A stretch of DNA of 64,000 bases from Vampirovibrio chlorellavorus (GTDB taxonomy: Bacteria > Cyanobacteriota > Vampirovibrionia > Vampirovibrionales > Vampirovibrionaceae), in the NCBI GenBank assembly GCA_903866275.1, contig CAIPMU010000007.1, positions 1 to 64,000 on the forward strand. Direction: 5' to 3'. The position numbers and the translations under genes were made by a program. Positions 17,522-26,412 of the stretch are shown here, piece by piece. Below the pieces are notes generated by a model that was given only the letters and a program-made list of their open reading frames with translations, was not told the origin of the DNA and searched no databases. The first letter of the stretch is position 1. The number at the start of each line of letters is the position of its first letter.

Positions 17522-17941
17522 CTACCTCAATCTGCCCAAGCGTCTTTGTGCAGAACCTATCAGCATGCGATCCAACAGCCCCGCAATGAAGACGCCGACG
17601 GTATACGCCAGCATATCCTCCCACGAGAACACGGTGCCCAGAAGCAAATGCCCCACCGTGGTGTGCCGAATGGCACTCAACCAGGGTACCTGAATCAGCT
17701 GGCTCAGCTCATCCAGATAAGAAATCGCCAGAGTCCACAACCCAACCCGACGCGGCCGCATCGACGGCTTGACGAACGTCACAGCGCAATACACCATCAT
17801 GCTCCACAAGGCATCGCCGGGATACTTGCCCAGCACAGCAGGAAACAGGGCCGGGTCCTTTCGGGAGGCCAGGCCCAGAGCAACCACCGCCAGCAAACAA
17901 ACGACGACCCACGCTCTACTGCGTTCCGCATTCCCCGGCAT
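17522..17941 (-). CDS. DUF2809 family membrane protein
   Basis: A 139-aa protein with about four membrane helices and the DUF2809 pattern: LGKYPGDALWSMMVY near residues 38-52, ELSQLIQVPWLSAIRHTTVG near 94-113, and FSWEDMLAYTVGVFIAG near 121-137. The function of this family is unknown. It follows the DnaJ-type gene by 26 bases on the same strand, so they may be cotranscribed, and it converges with pilin-like gene 2, with only 7 bases between the ends. Confidence 0.8.
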   Translation of the reverse strand: MPGNAERSRAWVVVCLLAVVALGLASRKDPALFPAVLGKYPGDALWSMMVYCAVTFVKPSMRPRRVGLWTLAISYLDELSQLIQVPWLSAIRHTTVGHLLLGTVFSWEDMLAYTVGVFIAGLLDRMLIGSAQRRLGRLR

Positions 17942-17967
17942 GAATCACAACCCCTTTCGATGTATGC

Positions 17968-19164
17968 TCAACGATTCTTTTTCAAACTCGGCTTGTCCGG
18001 GCGCAGGCGGGCCAGCTCCTGATACAGCTCTTTTTCACGGGCGGACAACGTCTCGGGGGTAACAATCACCACAGTTACAAAATGATCGCCCTTGCTTAGC
18101 CCACTGTGTACGCCACGTTCCTTCAACCGGAAGACCTTGCCGGTCTGCGTTCCGGCGGGCACGGTCATGGTCACCAGCCCGTTGAGTGTAGGGACTTCTA
18201 TCTCGCCGCCCAACACCGCATCGGTCACGGACAGGGCAATCTCCCCGTAGACATCCATGCCTTCAATCCGCAGGGAGCTATCATAGACTACTTCAATCTG
18301 CAGGAATAGGTCGCCGTTATCAGCGCCGCCCGCGCCACGGCCCCCTTCTTTAGCCACCCGCACCCGTGAGGCGTTTTTAACGCCTGCCGGAATACGCACA
18401 TCAATCTTTTTCAGGCGCACCAGAATTTTTTCCCCGTTGCAGGCCTGACAAATAGAGCCGTTGACTTTTCCTGTCCCCGAACAACGCCGACACAACTCGT
18501 TATGCTGCACGTTCACGGTCTTGACTACGCCTTCGGTGGCCTCTTGCGGGCTGATGGCGGTCTTCACCACCACATCTTCCCCCCGGCGCGGGGCTTCTGG
18601 TCGAGCATCCTTGCCCTCCGCAGGTTTTTTCTTGCGGAAGACCCCTTCCTCTTCCGCTGGAGATTTACTCCCGGTATCGGAAAAATTCTTTTTCAAAAAG
18701 GTTTCAAAAATCCCCCCGCCCGTAGGGGGATTGTTTGCCCCTTTGGCTTTTTCCGCCGCTGGCTCAGGGCCAGCTGATTTCTCTGAGGCACCAGTCGGCG
18801 CATTACCCGCCGAAGGGGGAGTCGCAGGCGAGGGACTCGAGGAAGACTGCCCTGAGGGCTTGGCCTTGCCCGGTGGCGGATTGGCAGATTTCGCTTTCGG
18901 CGGTGGGGAGGCGGGTTGCTTTTTTCCACCACCCAGCCCTTGCATGGCCTTGATCATGGTGTCATGCATCTCCCGCTTTTCCGGGTTGCTCAGCACCTCA
19001 TAAGCCTCGTTAATTTCCTTGAACTTTTCTTCGGCCTGGGCGTTACCGGGGTTTAAATCCGGATGGTATTTGCGCGCCAGCTGACGATAGGTCGACTTCA
19101 AGACATCGGCCTCAGCGAATGGGGCCACCCCCAACACCTGATAGTAATTTTTAAAAATGGTCAT
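17968..19164 (-). CDS. DnaJ-type chaperone with reduced zinc region
   Basis: A 398-aa co-chaperone for Hsp70. The J domain occupies residues 1-70, with the HPD motif at 34-36. A ~110-residue Pro/Ala/Lys-rich linker replaces the G/F region. Then comes a short zinc region with only one pair of CxxC-type motifs (CRRCSGTG and CQACNGEK, about 235-257), instead of the four motifs of classical DnaJ. The two-lobed C-terminal substrate domain follows ([30 protein letters not shown]). With one zinc site it is intermediate between DnaJ and CbpA types. ATG 19164 begins [13 protein letters not shown], a normal J-domain start. Confidence 0.9.
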   Translation of the reverse strand: MTIFKNYYQVLGVAPFAEADVLKSTYRQLARKYHPDLNPGNAQAEEKFKEINEAYEVLSNPEKREMHDTMIKAMQGLGGGKKQPASPPPKAKSANPPPGKAKPSGQSSSSPSPATPPSAGNAPTGASEKSAGPEPAAEKAKGANNPPTGGGIFETFLKKNFSDTGSKSPAEEEGVFRKKKPAEGKDARPEAPRRGEDVVVKTAISPQEATEGVVKTVNVQHNELCRRCSGTGKVNGSICQACNGEKILVRLKKIDVRIPAGVKNASRVRVAKEGGRGAGGADNGDLFLQIEVVYDSSLRIEGMDVYGEIALSVTDAVLGGEIEVPTLNGLVTMTVPAGTQTGKVFRLKERGVHSGLSKGDHFVTVVIVTPETLSAREKELYQELARLRPDKPSLKKNR

Positions 19165-19405
19165 GCAAGTCGCACGTCACAAATTCCCCACGGGCAATGT
19201 TCAGCTCGTGATCCCATTGTAGTGCAATTTTGAAGCACTTCACTCCCCAAACCCGAGGAAATTTAAGAAGACCCCCGGAAAGCCTGTTCGCCATTGTCGC
19301 CAAGTACTGCACGATCACCACACCTTTCATCCCCATGAGCGCCAAACGCCGAAAATCAGTCTCTTTAAAAAGAGAGCTTTAAATACCCCACATCCAGCTT
19401 ACCCC
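19165..19405. other. Intergenic region before dispersed repeat
   Basis: No credible coding sequence is seen in the 448 bases between the DnaJ-type gene and the LptF/G gene. The part from 19406 is taken up by a copy of the dispersed repeat. Confidence 0.4.
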
Positions 19406-19577
19406 CACAAAAAACCAACCCGCCCCCTCTCCAAAAAGGGGCAAAGCCCCTTTTCTTAAGCAAAAAAACGCCACAGCCACCCACCAAAAAAACGATCTCT
19501 GCCGGGGTTTGGGGGCCGGCAGTGGCCCCCAATGGAGGGAGTTTGAGGGAGGCTAGCCTCCCTCAAGACCAATCAGC
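19406..19577 (+). repeat. Dispersed hairpin-rich repeat, copy 1
   Basis: About 170 bases. It starts with an A-rich ACAAAAAAC stretch. Hairpin 1 is AAGGGGCAAAGCCCCTT. Then come GGGGTTTGGGGG-CCGGCAGTGG-CCCCCAA (hairpin 2), GGGAGGCTAGCCTCCC (hairpin 3) and an end GACCAATCAGC. The same order of blocks occurs at 44205-44378, and in part on the other strand at 43124-43257. All three copies lie between genes. Confidence 0.7.
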
Positions 19578-19613
19578 TAAATTTAATCAGAAAATCTAAG
19601 CCCATTAAAAAAC

Positions 19614-20744
19614 TTACCCTTGGCTCGCCCGTAACGATTGCAAGCCCATCGCCACCGCCACGGACACCACCAGGGGGATAAAAGCCACCAGCCAGGGCGC
19701 CAGTAAATCCAGAGAGCCAAAGCTACCCGCAAAGGGCACCAGAATGCTGTACACGAAAATCACCAGTGCCCCGTAAGTCAAGCCATACACCCGATTGGTA
19801 CGCACTCGCTCCATGCCCAACATGGCACCGAGCAGGGCAAAGATCACTGTGGCCAGCGGCGCGGCAATCTTTTGCCACAAGCGCACCTGAAAATAGGGCA
19901 CTTCCTGCATCTGACCGCCCTCTTTCAGCAGCTGGATGTACTGCTTGAGCTGCCCCCAGGGCATGGCCATCGGGTTCAAACGACTGTATTGCAAGAGAAT
20001 GGGTGCATACTTGTCGGTGCGAATCTGCTGCTCCTGAAACTGACGAATCTCGCTGTACACGCCTTCGTCATTCAACACGTACTCAATGCCGTTCTGCAAA
20101 TCCCACTGATTGCTCTGAGGCATCCAGTACCCCGTTTTCGAGCGCAAAATGCGAGAGATCTGCACCCCGTGCAGCGGTGTTTCGGCGTAATAGAGAATAA
20201 TAAAATCACTTAATTTGGGGTTTTGAATTTGCCCAATCATGAAAAACTTGCTGAGCTGATTCTGGTGATTTTTTTCCACAAACAGAAAATTGCGATCCGG
20301 CAGATCCTTCAGGTTATGGGAAACATAGGCCTTTTCCAGCCGAGGAGCCGTTTGAGGCAGAATGATTTCATTCACGCTGGCATGCAGCGCACCAAACAGC
20401 AAGCCCACCCATAGCACCGATCGCAAAATGCGGCGGGGGCTGACCCCACTGGCCAGCAAGGCCACAATTTCATAGTTCTGGCTTAAGCGCTGAAAGAGTA
20501 CCACAGTGCCCAACAACACCGCCACGGGAATCGTCTGCTGCAAGACTTCCGGCAGGTGATAGAGAAACATCAGACCCGCCTGAGGCACACTCACATCCCC
20601 GGAAAAAACGTATTGAGTGAGCTTGAACAAGGTATCCGGCGCCAACCAGATTAAACTGAACAGCACTACCGCAAAGGTTATAATCAGCAGTTGCTGGCTG
20701 CCCAAATACCAATCCAGTAACGTGAAGGGCTTGGAGAGTCTCAC
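19614..20744 (-). CDS. LptF/LptG family LPS-export permease
   Basis: A 376-aa protein of the YjgP/YjgQ family, the membrane part of the ABC exporter that pulls LPS from the inner membrane into the periplasmic bridge. Six hydrophobic helices (three near the N-terminus, three near the C-terminus) flank a periplasmic domain at about 130-270. Family segments include LLASGVSPRRILRSV near 98-112 and LGAMLGMERVRTNRVYGL near 313-330. It follows lptB, with the lptB stop 12 bases upstream of its start. Only one permease gene is present here, so it may form a homodimer or pair with a copy elsewhere. Confidence 0.9.
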   Translation of the reverse strand: MRLSKPFTLLDWYLGSQQLLIITFAVVLFSLIWLAPDTLFKLTQYVFSGDVSVPQAGLMFLYHLPEVLQQTIPVAVLLGTVVLFQRLSQNYEIVALLASGVSPRRILRSVLWVGLLFGALHASVNEIILPQTAPRLEKAYVSHNLKDLPDRNFLFVEKNHQNQLSKFFMIGQIQNPKLSDFIILYYAETPLHGVQISRILRSKTGYWMPQSNQWDLQNGIEYVLNDEGVYSEIRQFQEQQIRTDKYAPILLQYSRLNPMAMPWGQLKQYIQLLKEGGQMQEVPYFQVRLWQKIAAPLATVIFALLGAMLGMERVRTNRVYGLTYGALVIFVYSILVPFAGSFGSLDLLAPWLVAFIPLVVSVAVAMGLQSLRASQG

Positions 20745-20756
20745 GGCAACGCTCTC

Positions 20757-21476
20757 CTAAAGGCTGAAGTCTTCGCCCAAATACGTGCGGCGAACCAGCT
20801 CGTTCTGGGAGACTTCCACATTGGTGCCGGAGAAAATCAGTTTGCCATCATGAATAATATTGGCCCGGTCTACCACGGACAGCGTGGCCCGCGGGTTGTG
20901 ATCGGTGAGCAGAATGCCCAGCCCGCGCTCTTTCAGCAGCACGATCAACTTTTGAATATCCTGAATGGCAATGGGATCAATCCCGGTAAAGGGTTCATCC
21001 AGCAGCAGATACTTGGGGTTGGTGGCAATGGCGCGGGCAATTTCTACCCGACGGCGCTCCCCACCGGAGAGACTGATGACCGAGGCCTTGCGCAGACGCT
21101 CCACGCCAAACTCCTGCAGCAGGGTATCAATGCGCTGCTGGCGCTCTTTTTTCGAGATGGGCTGGAACTCCAGCACCAGCATCAGGTTTTCTTCCACACT
21201 CAAGCGACGAAACACCGAGGTTTCCTGGGGCAGATAACCAATGCCCGCCTTGGCCCGCTCGTGAATGGGCAAATTGGACAACACCCGGCCATCCAGCGAG
21301 ACACTGCCGCTATCCGGCTTAACGATGCCCACTACCGAGTAGAACGTGGTGGTTTTGCCCGCCCCGTTGGGGCCCAGCAGGCCCACGATCTCGCCGTGGT
21401 TAATGTCAAAGGAGATGTCATTCACCACCGGGCGGCCCGCGTAGGTTTTCCGTAAGTGCTCAACGATTAAAGGCAT
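20757..21476 (-). CDS. lptB: LPS export ABC transporter ATPase LptB
   Basis: A 239-aa cytosolic ATPase that powers LPS extraction. Walker A GPNGAGKTT lies near residues 35-43, the Q-loop GYLPQETSVFRRLS near 80, signature LSGGERRRVEIARA near 136, Walker B YLLLDEPFTGIDP near 155 and the switch His in LLTDHNPR near 190. These details, including ETSVFRRLSVEENL, are characteristic of LptB rather than other small ABC ATPases. It lies between an OstA/LptA-like gene and an LptF/G permease gene, giving a compact lpt operon. Confidence 0.96.
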   Translation of the reverse strand: MPLIVEHLRKTYAGRPVVNDISFDINHGEIVGLLGPNGAGKTTTFYSVVGIVKPDSGSVSLDGRVLSNLPIHERAKAGIGYLPQETSVFRRLSVEENLMLVLEFQPISKKERQQRIDTLLQEFGVERLRKASVISLSGGERRRVEIARAIATNPKYLLLDEPFTGIDPIAIQDIQKLIVLLKERGLGILLTDHNPRATLSVVDRANIIHDGKLIFSGTNVEVSQNELVRRTYLGEDFSL

Positions 21477-21589
21477 GGGTGACTTTCCGGTTCTAACGAC
21501 AATATGAGGAAAATAATACGAGTGCTTTCAAAGCAACGGGTACAAGCTGTTCAGGCGCTACCCGGCTGCCAGGACGTGGCTCACCGAAA

Positions 21590-22804
21590 CTAATAGTCGC
21601 CGGGATCATCCGTGGGCAGAGGCTTACCATTGGCACCTTTCGGTGCTTTGCCGGACAGCGGCTTTTTACTGCCGGTCGTCGTCGGCGGGACGCTTTCCGG
21701 GGCAGAGGCCTGACGAGCCTTGAAGTTGACCTTGACATTGCCCACGGCATCAAAGTTCTTGGGGTTGGTGGTAATGATAATCCGATCCCCGGTGACGGTG
21801 CGACCGTTGTCCGTAATGGTGGGTCGCCCGGTCAGGAAGATGCGATCCAGATCGTTGCCTTTCAGCTTAAACGTGGCCTTCGGACCGATAGCCACATAAT
21901 CGCCGTACAAAATTTTCACGTTGCCGCTGGCGATCATCACATCCGAGGCTTTGTCATACTGCTGATAATCGGAGGTGATAAAGACTTTAGTCGGCTGATC
22001 CGGGGACGCGCTGGCCGGAGCCGCAGCGCCTGCCGCCACCCCATTTTTTTCTATCGTAGCAGTGGCAGGAGCGGCATTCTGGTTTTTCAGATCCACCCGA
22101 GTCTTCACGTTATGCTCGGCAATCAGGTTGCCTGAATCCACCATCACCGTGATTTTATCGCCCAGAATCTCGCTGTTTTCCTGCTTAATACACGCACCAC
22201 CGGTAAAAATGGCGCGATCGGCCTTGCCGCTTTCTTTCATCCGCACATTGGCCAGCGCACTGGTCGCCTGAGATCCCTTGTAATCGACATGCACATTCCC
22301 GCTGGCAGAAACCACCTTGTTCTTGTTATCAAATTCCTGCACATCGGAACGGATATGAAAGGGATCGGCAGCCACGGTGGCGATATGAGATACCACGTTG
22401 CCTTCTGCCCCATAGCGATCCTCGTTCAGGTACACCTTGATCAGATCGCCCACCACTTCATCCTGACCGGCTTGCGGTTTGACGCGCTTGAACATGGGCC
22501 GGTTAAAGAAATTGGCCACCTGTGGTTTGCCTGCGGCATCCATCTCCACTTCCGCCGAAGAGCCGGTAATGCGCATATCCTGATAGGACACCACCACATG
22601 ACCACTGAGCTTGTACCGCTTCAGTTCCAGATTGTAGGACTGGCGATCGGCGCTCATGCGAATGCTATCGGCTGCCGGGGTGATGGCTGAACTGGCCGGA
22701 GGATCCAGCAGCCAGGGGCTCAATGCCAGGGCGAGGGCCAGGGTTAAAAAAGTTTTATTCAGAAATGGGCGGCTCATAAACACCTGCGGTTGCTTACGCT
22801 TCAT
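21590..22804 (-). CDS. OstA/LptA-like periplasmic LPS transport protein
   Basis: A 404-aa exported protein with OstA/LptA-type beta-repeats. After an N-terminal signal (FLNKTFLTLALALALSPWLL near residues 15-34), repeated units of the form GHVVVSYQDMRITGSSAEVE, GNVHVDYKGSQATSALANVRM and GNVKILYGDYVAIGPKATFK appear, which build the periplasmic beta-jellyroll bridge for LPS. It is longer than E. coli LptA (185 aa) and may combine LptA- and LptC-like parts. A second possible start is the ATG at about residue 9 (MSRPFLN). It is the first gene of the lpt operon, followed by lptB. Confidence 0.82.
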   Translation of the reverse strand: MKRKQPQVFMSRPFLNKTFLTLALALALSPWLLDPPASSAITPAADSIRMSADRQSYNLELKRYKLSGHVVVSYQDMRITGSSAEVEMDAAGKPQVANFFNRPMFKRVKPQAGQDEVVGDLIKVYLNEDRYGAEGNVVSHIATVAADPFHIRSDVQEFDNKNKVVSASGNVHVDYKGSQATSALANVRMKESGKADRAIFTGGACIKQENSEILGDKITVMVDSGNLIAEHNVKTRVDLKNQNAAPATATIEKNGVAAGAAAPASASPDQPTKVFITSDYQQYDKASDVMIASGNVKILYGDYVAIGPKATFKLKGNDLDRIFLTGRPTITDNGRTVTGDRIIITTNPKNFDAVGNVKVNFKARQASAPESVPPTTTGSKKPLSGKAPKGANGKPLPTDDPGDY

Positions 22805-23033
22805 GGGGAATGGCTGGGGTGTGATCTCGACTCGTTACATCCTATGATAGAACAAACACTTGAAGATGAGAGCTACCGATTCAAGAAGTCAAACCCGTGC
22901 GTTTGTTCACGCCACCCCAAAAACACCGGAGCTCCTGTCGCTATGCCACATGGAACAGAGCAGCGGCACTCAGTATCCTGATCATTCGGCAGGGATTCGT
23001 CTTGCCCCCGGCGCTTGTGATACAATGCCAGAC

Positions 23034-23702
23034 ATGTTTCATAGTCTCTACAACCGCACAGTCGGCACCCTGCCGCAACCGGTCACAGCACCAGGCAGCC
23101 CGACAGGCCATTCAGCTGATAAAGCCCTACTGCAATGGCCCGCCAACTATCTGGATGGCTTTCAGGCCTTTGACCCGGAACATTGGCAGTTGGAGGTTTT
23201 CGGCCTGGCCGATCGCCCCCAGACCTTCTCCTTGAAGGATCTGAACAGCTTTACACGCATCCAGCAGAACCGTCGTCTGGTCTTTGCCGATGGCTGGTCG
23301 TATCGTGCCCCGTGGGAAGGCTTTGTCTTGCAGGAGCTCCTGCACCGGGTCGCCCCGCGGCCTGAGGCCCAGTTTTTGATCCAGACCAATTTAGCCGGTC
23401 ATGTAGAGTGCATGCCCCTAAAAGAACTTTACGCCCAGCGTACACTGTTGTGCATGCGGATTGCAGGCAAACCGCTCAGTGCGCTGCACGGGGGGCCGCT
23501 GCGCTTAATGGTGTTTGACCGATACGCCCACAAAGGCTTGGGCCAAATTGTGAGACTGGAACTGAGTGAGACCGAAGTCCCCGGACATTTTGCCAGCAAG
23601 GGATATAATCCCGGCGCGCAAATTGAACCCGGCGATTACTATGCCGCTGATTTAAAAAGCGTGCAATCCATCAAGGCTCCCGGAGAAGTGACCCAATGGT
23701 AA
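23034..23702 (+). CDS. Molybdopterin-fold protein lacking the usual Mo-ligand Cys
   Basis: A 222-aa protein of the sulfite oxidase/YedY molybdopterin-binding fold, with family segments WQLEVFGLADRPQTFSLKDL near 51-70, DGWSYRAPWEGFVLQELL near 86-103 and YNPGAQIEPGDYYA near the end. In active members a Cys sits three residues before the G of the GWS motif; here that position is F84. The basic and aromatic pocket residues are partly kept. It may bind the cofactor without sulfite oxidase-type chemistry, or may be inactive. A TACAAT box ends 7 bases before ATG 23034, so the transcript may be leaderless; starts upstream to 22860 are open but less protein-like. Confidence 0.75.
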   Translation: MFHSLYNRTVGTLPQPVTAPGSPTGHSADKALLQWPANYLDGFQAFDPEHWQLEVFGLADRPQTFSLKDLNSFTRIQQNRRLVFADGWSYRAPWEGFVLQELLHRVAPRPEAQFLIQTNLAGHVECMPLKELYAQRTLLCMRIAGKPLSALHGGPLRLMVFDRYAHKGLGQIVRLELSETEVPGHFASKGYNPGAQIEPGDYYAADLKSVQSIKAPGEVTQW

Positions 23703-23968
23703 TGGGGTAACCCCCATGCATCAGGGCTCTAACTGTCCGGAAAACTTGTCTGGCGAGAAACCGACCGGGAACGATTCCTGATTTTGGGCGTCCTAAACCC
23801 CAACGGGTGAATGGCCGGGGTGTTAACTTTTAGCAACAAAAGTGCCTGCTTCAGAAACCCCGAGCCACGGGCCGGTTTTATCCCGATAATCGATTACAAT
23901 GGATCTAATAGCAGGTGCATTCACCCCCAATTCGGTCGCACCTCATCGATTTGATACAAAGGCTATGC
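23703..23968. other. Intergenic region before the paired secreted-protein genes
   Basis: About 266 bases without a supported gene. A CCCGATAA word at 23883-23890 resembles a sigma-28 -10 box, but there is no matching -35 box 11 bases upstream. Confidence 0.35.
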
Positions 23969-25282
23969 ATGCGCATGATGAGTCCCACCCTCCCCAAAAC
24001 AGTCCGGCCCCTTCAAATAGGGCTAGGCATTGGCCTCAGCCTGAGCCTGATGCTGGGCGGTGGATTATTCAGCCTGGCGGCCAGTAAGTCTGCCGCTTGG
24101 CCCACGCGCGATTTTCTGCCGCCCATTGCCAGCATTAACCCCAAATTGACCGATCAACCCAAAGACCCTTCAGAAAACGATCTGGGCCCGGTGGCGCTCT
24201 CGGCGGTGACCAGCCCGGCCATTCGCACCAGCCCCAAAGTGGATCGTCTGGCCACCGATCTCCATATTGCCGCTAAAAACGAACAGGCCCAGGCCCTGAT
24301 GGAAATCCAGCAAAAGGTCGACGAGGCCGATTTGGAGCATCTGTGGCAGGCCACCGTGGAAAAAAACCCGGTGATTCGCTTCTCACTGGAAAAACTGGCC
24401 ACCCCCGCCGATCTGCAAACCAAGCAGTCCAGCCGCTTTCTCTCTAAAACACTCAGTGTCCTGATTTCCGGGGCAACGATGGGGGCCACCATGCTCCCCG
24501 GCGCCAGTGCCTACCGCAATATGGGCAGTATGGCCGTAGGCAACGCCCTGCAAAACATCTCCACAGGCACCACCAAGATGACCCCCAACAGCCTCTCGGC
24601 CACCGAGCAGATTCAGCTGGCAGGACTGATTGATGAACTCAAGCTCAAACTGATCCACAACTATCAGGATTACAAAAATACCTTGCAAACCCTCTCGGAA
24701 GCGCGTGAGCTGACCATGAAAAACAACAACCTCTACAGCAAGGCGCTCTCCACCAAGAACGATCTGGCCATTATGGCCGCGGGTTCGGCCTATTATCAAG
24801 CGTTCATGCGGGAAACCACCCTGCGCCAAAAGGCCAAGCTCTATCGGATTCAACTGGAGCGCACTGCCGGGACCGATGCTGTCGCCACGCTGGCGTTGGC
24901 CACTACTGTGTCTACAGCCAATCTGCCCAACACCCCCAAAACCTCGGACAACACTGAGCTGTCAGAACCTTTATCCACGGCCAGCACCACCGCCACGCAG
25001 AAAACCCAATCACCCGAAAGCACTTCCCAGAACGATCTGGTGATGCCGCAAGCCATGATGGAGATTGGCCCTCATTTAAATTCCGATAACGACACCCTGA
25101 TTGGCCCACCCCTCCCGGCACTCAGTAGTCGTCCCGAGCAAACCATCAAGCGCAAGCAAGTCATGGTCAAAAACACCCCGGACAACACCCCGCAACCCTT
25201 ACAGGATCAGATTCTGGAAACTGGGGGACACAAAGCCAAATCCAGCGAAAATGCCAACGCCAACAAGGAGACACCCGAGTGA
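23969..25282 (+). CDS. Secreted alpha-helical protein of unknown function (pair member 1)
   Basis: An unrecognised 437-aa protein. ATG 23969 follows AAAGG by 6 bases and gives a signal peptide (basic start, then IGLGIGLSLSLMLGGGLFSLA). The middle is mostly helical, with DLEHLWQATVEKNPVIRFSL, a Gly/Ala-rich stretch ATMLPGASAYRNMGSMAVGN, and a coiled-coil-like region with LIDELKLKLIHNYQDYKNTL. The C-terminal 120 residues are Thr/Ser/Pro-rich and probably disordered. The next gene overlaps its stop by 4 bases and has the same blocks in the same order, so the two are ancient duplicates that probably act together. Periplasmic or envelope location is expected. Confidence 0.75.
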   Translation: MRMMSPTLPKTVRPLQIGLGIGLSLSLMLGGGLFSLAASKSAAWPTRDFLPPIASINPKLTDQPKDPSENDLGPVALSAVTSPAIRTSPKVDRLATDLHIAAKNEQAQALMEIQQKVDEADLEHLWQATVEKNPVIRFSLEKLATPADLQTKQSSRFLSKTLSVLISGATMGATMLPGASAYRNMGSMAVGNALQNISTGTTKMTPNSLSATEQIQLAGLIDELKLKLIHNYQDYKNTLQTLSEARELTMKNNNLYSKALSTKNDLAIMAAGSAYYQAFMRETTLRQKAKLYRIQLERTAGTDAVATLALATTVSTANLPNTPKTSDNTELSEPLSTASTTATQKTQSPESTSQNDLVMPQAMMEIGPHLNSDNDTLIGPPLPALSSRPEQTIKRKQVMVKNTPDNTPQPLQDQILETGGHKAKSSENANANKETPE

Positions 25283-26256
25283 TATGCGGCAAAACCCAAT
25301 CACTGGCCCGTCCAATCGCGCCTCTTCTCCGAAAAACCCTCTACACACTGGGGCTCTATGGGCTGCTACTCAGCCATCTAGCCTTGCCTGCCGCATTTGC
25401 AAAGAACACGCCTGCCCCGGCCACCAGCAACAAGGCTTCCACCAATACCAAGACCACCCCCGCCAAAACGGCAAAAAAAGAAGCGCCCCCGGTCATCAGC
25501 GAAGAAACGCGACAAGCCATTGAACAGGCCGCTCAAAAGCTGAATCCGGACAGCCGCATCGCCCTGAATCACCTCAGTGACGCCCTCCATCTGGAAGACC
25601 GGGCCGTCTACAACGAACTGCGCGATGATGAGGAGTTATCCATCACCGATATTGGCATGTTGTGGGAAGCCGCCGTGGAGCGCAGCGGCACCATTCGCTA
25701 CGCCATTGAAAAGCTGTCTCGCAAGGATGCCACCGGAAAACCCGTGGACAATGACTCGTTCACCAAACGGGTCGTGCAAAATATGGTGCATTTGGGCGGC
25801 GTGGCTGGCACGATGTGGACGGGTACGCCCGCCGGGCTAATCGGCTCCAACATGGTGCAGGATCTCATCAGCGGCAACCCCCAGGATTCTGCCCTCAGCC
25901 GGGTGACAGATGCTGATATGGTCATTCTGGCGAAGGAAGTGGAAGCCTTACAATCCCAGCTCATTGAAAAATATTATACCTACCGACACGCCGAGGAACG
26001 ATTAAGCATGGCCCGCGAAGCCTCGGCAACCATTGGCAAATATTATGATCATGCCCAGAAGAACGCCACGTCCAACGGAAACCCCAACGGTGCCAATGAC
26101 GCCCTACAACCCCTGATGCTCTCCATGCTGGACACCACCACGCAGGAAGAGCAAAACGCATTACAGACCTACAACAGCACCCGCTCTGCTCTCAGCCTGA
26201 TGGTTGGCCCGGACGCCATCGCCGCGCTGGATCAGTCACACAGCGTCTCAAAATAA
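25279..26256 (+). CDS. Secreted alpha-helical protein of unknown function (pair member 2)
   Basis: A 325-aa paralogue of the gene before it. GTG 25279 overlaps the previous stop (GTGA) and has AAGGAG 8 bases upstream. A signal-like segment (LYTLGLYGLLLSHLALPAAFA) ends near residue 36, followed by a Thr/Lys/Pro linker. Shared blocks are IGMLWEAAVERSGTIRYAIE, TGTPAGLIGSNMVQDLISG and VILAKEVEALQSQLIEKYYT. I do not recognise a family. The helical part resembles the coiled-coil hairpins of efflux outer-membrane or adaptor proteins, but no motif proves that. Translational coupling suggests a two-protein complex. Confidence 0.75.
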   Translation: MICGKTQSLARPIAPLLRKTLYTLGLYGLLLSHLALPAAFAKNTPAPATSNKASTNTKTTPAKTAKKEAPPVISEETRQAIEQAAQKLNPDSRIALNHLSDALHLEDRAVYNELRDDEELSITDIGMLWEAAVERSGTIRYAIEKLSRKDATGKPVDNDSFTKRVVQNMVHLGGVAGTMWTGTPAGLIGSNMVQDLISGNPQDSALSRVTDADMVILAKEVEALQSQLIEKYYTYRHAEERLSMAREASATIGKYYDHAQKNATSNGNPNGANDALQPLMLSMLDTTTQEEQNALQTYNSTRSALSLMVGPDAIAALDQSHSVSK

Positions 26257-26342
26257 TCGATTGATTATTCATTGGATGCCGTGCAACTCAAGCACGATCG
26301 GCCCACACTCAGTAAAGAAATGTTACAACCCTGCTTTCTCTA

Positions 26343-26369
26343 TAAAGTATTTAAACAACTGATCGATAA
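26343..26369 (+). promoter_or_regulatory. Sigma-28-type promoter for pilin-like gene 3
   Basis: TAAAGTAT (26343-26350), 11 bases (TTAAACAACTG), ATCGATAA (26362-26369). The spacer and both boxes are nearly identical to those before pilin-like gene 1, and close to the consensus TAAAGTTT-N11-GCCGATAA. Confidence 0.72.
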
Positions 26370-26412
26370 TAGAATATAGAACCATGATGAACGATTTAAT
26401 CGAGAGCCCCAC

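Noticed and set aside
23875-23897. CCCGATAA as a sigma-28 -10 box before the secreted-protein pair
   Set aside because: There is no matching -35 box (AGCCACGG-like sequence at the right distance).
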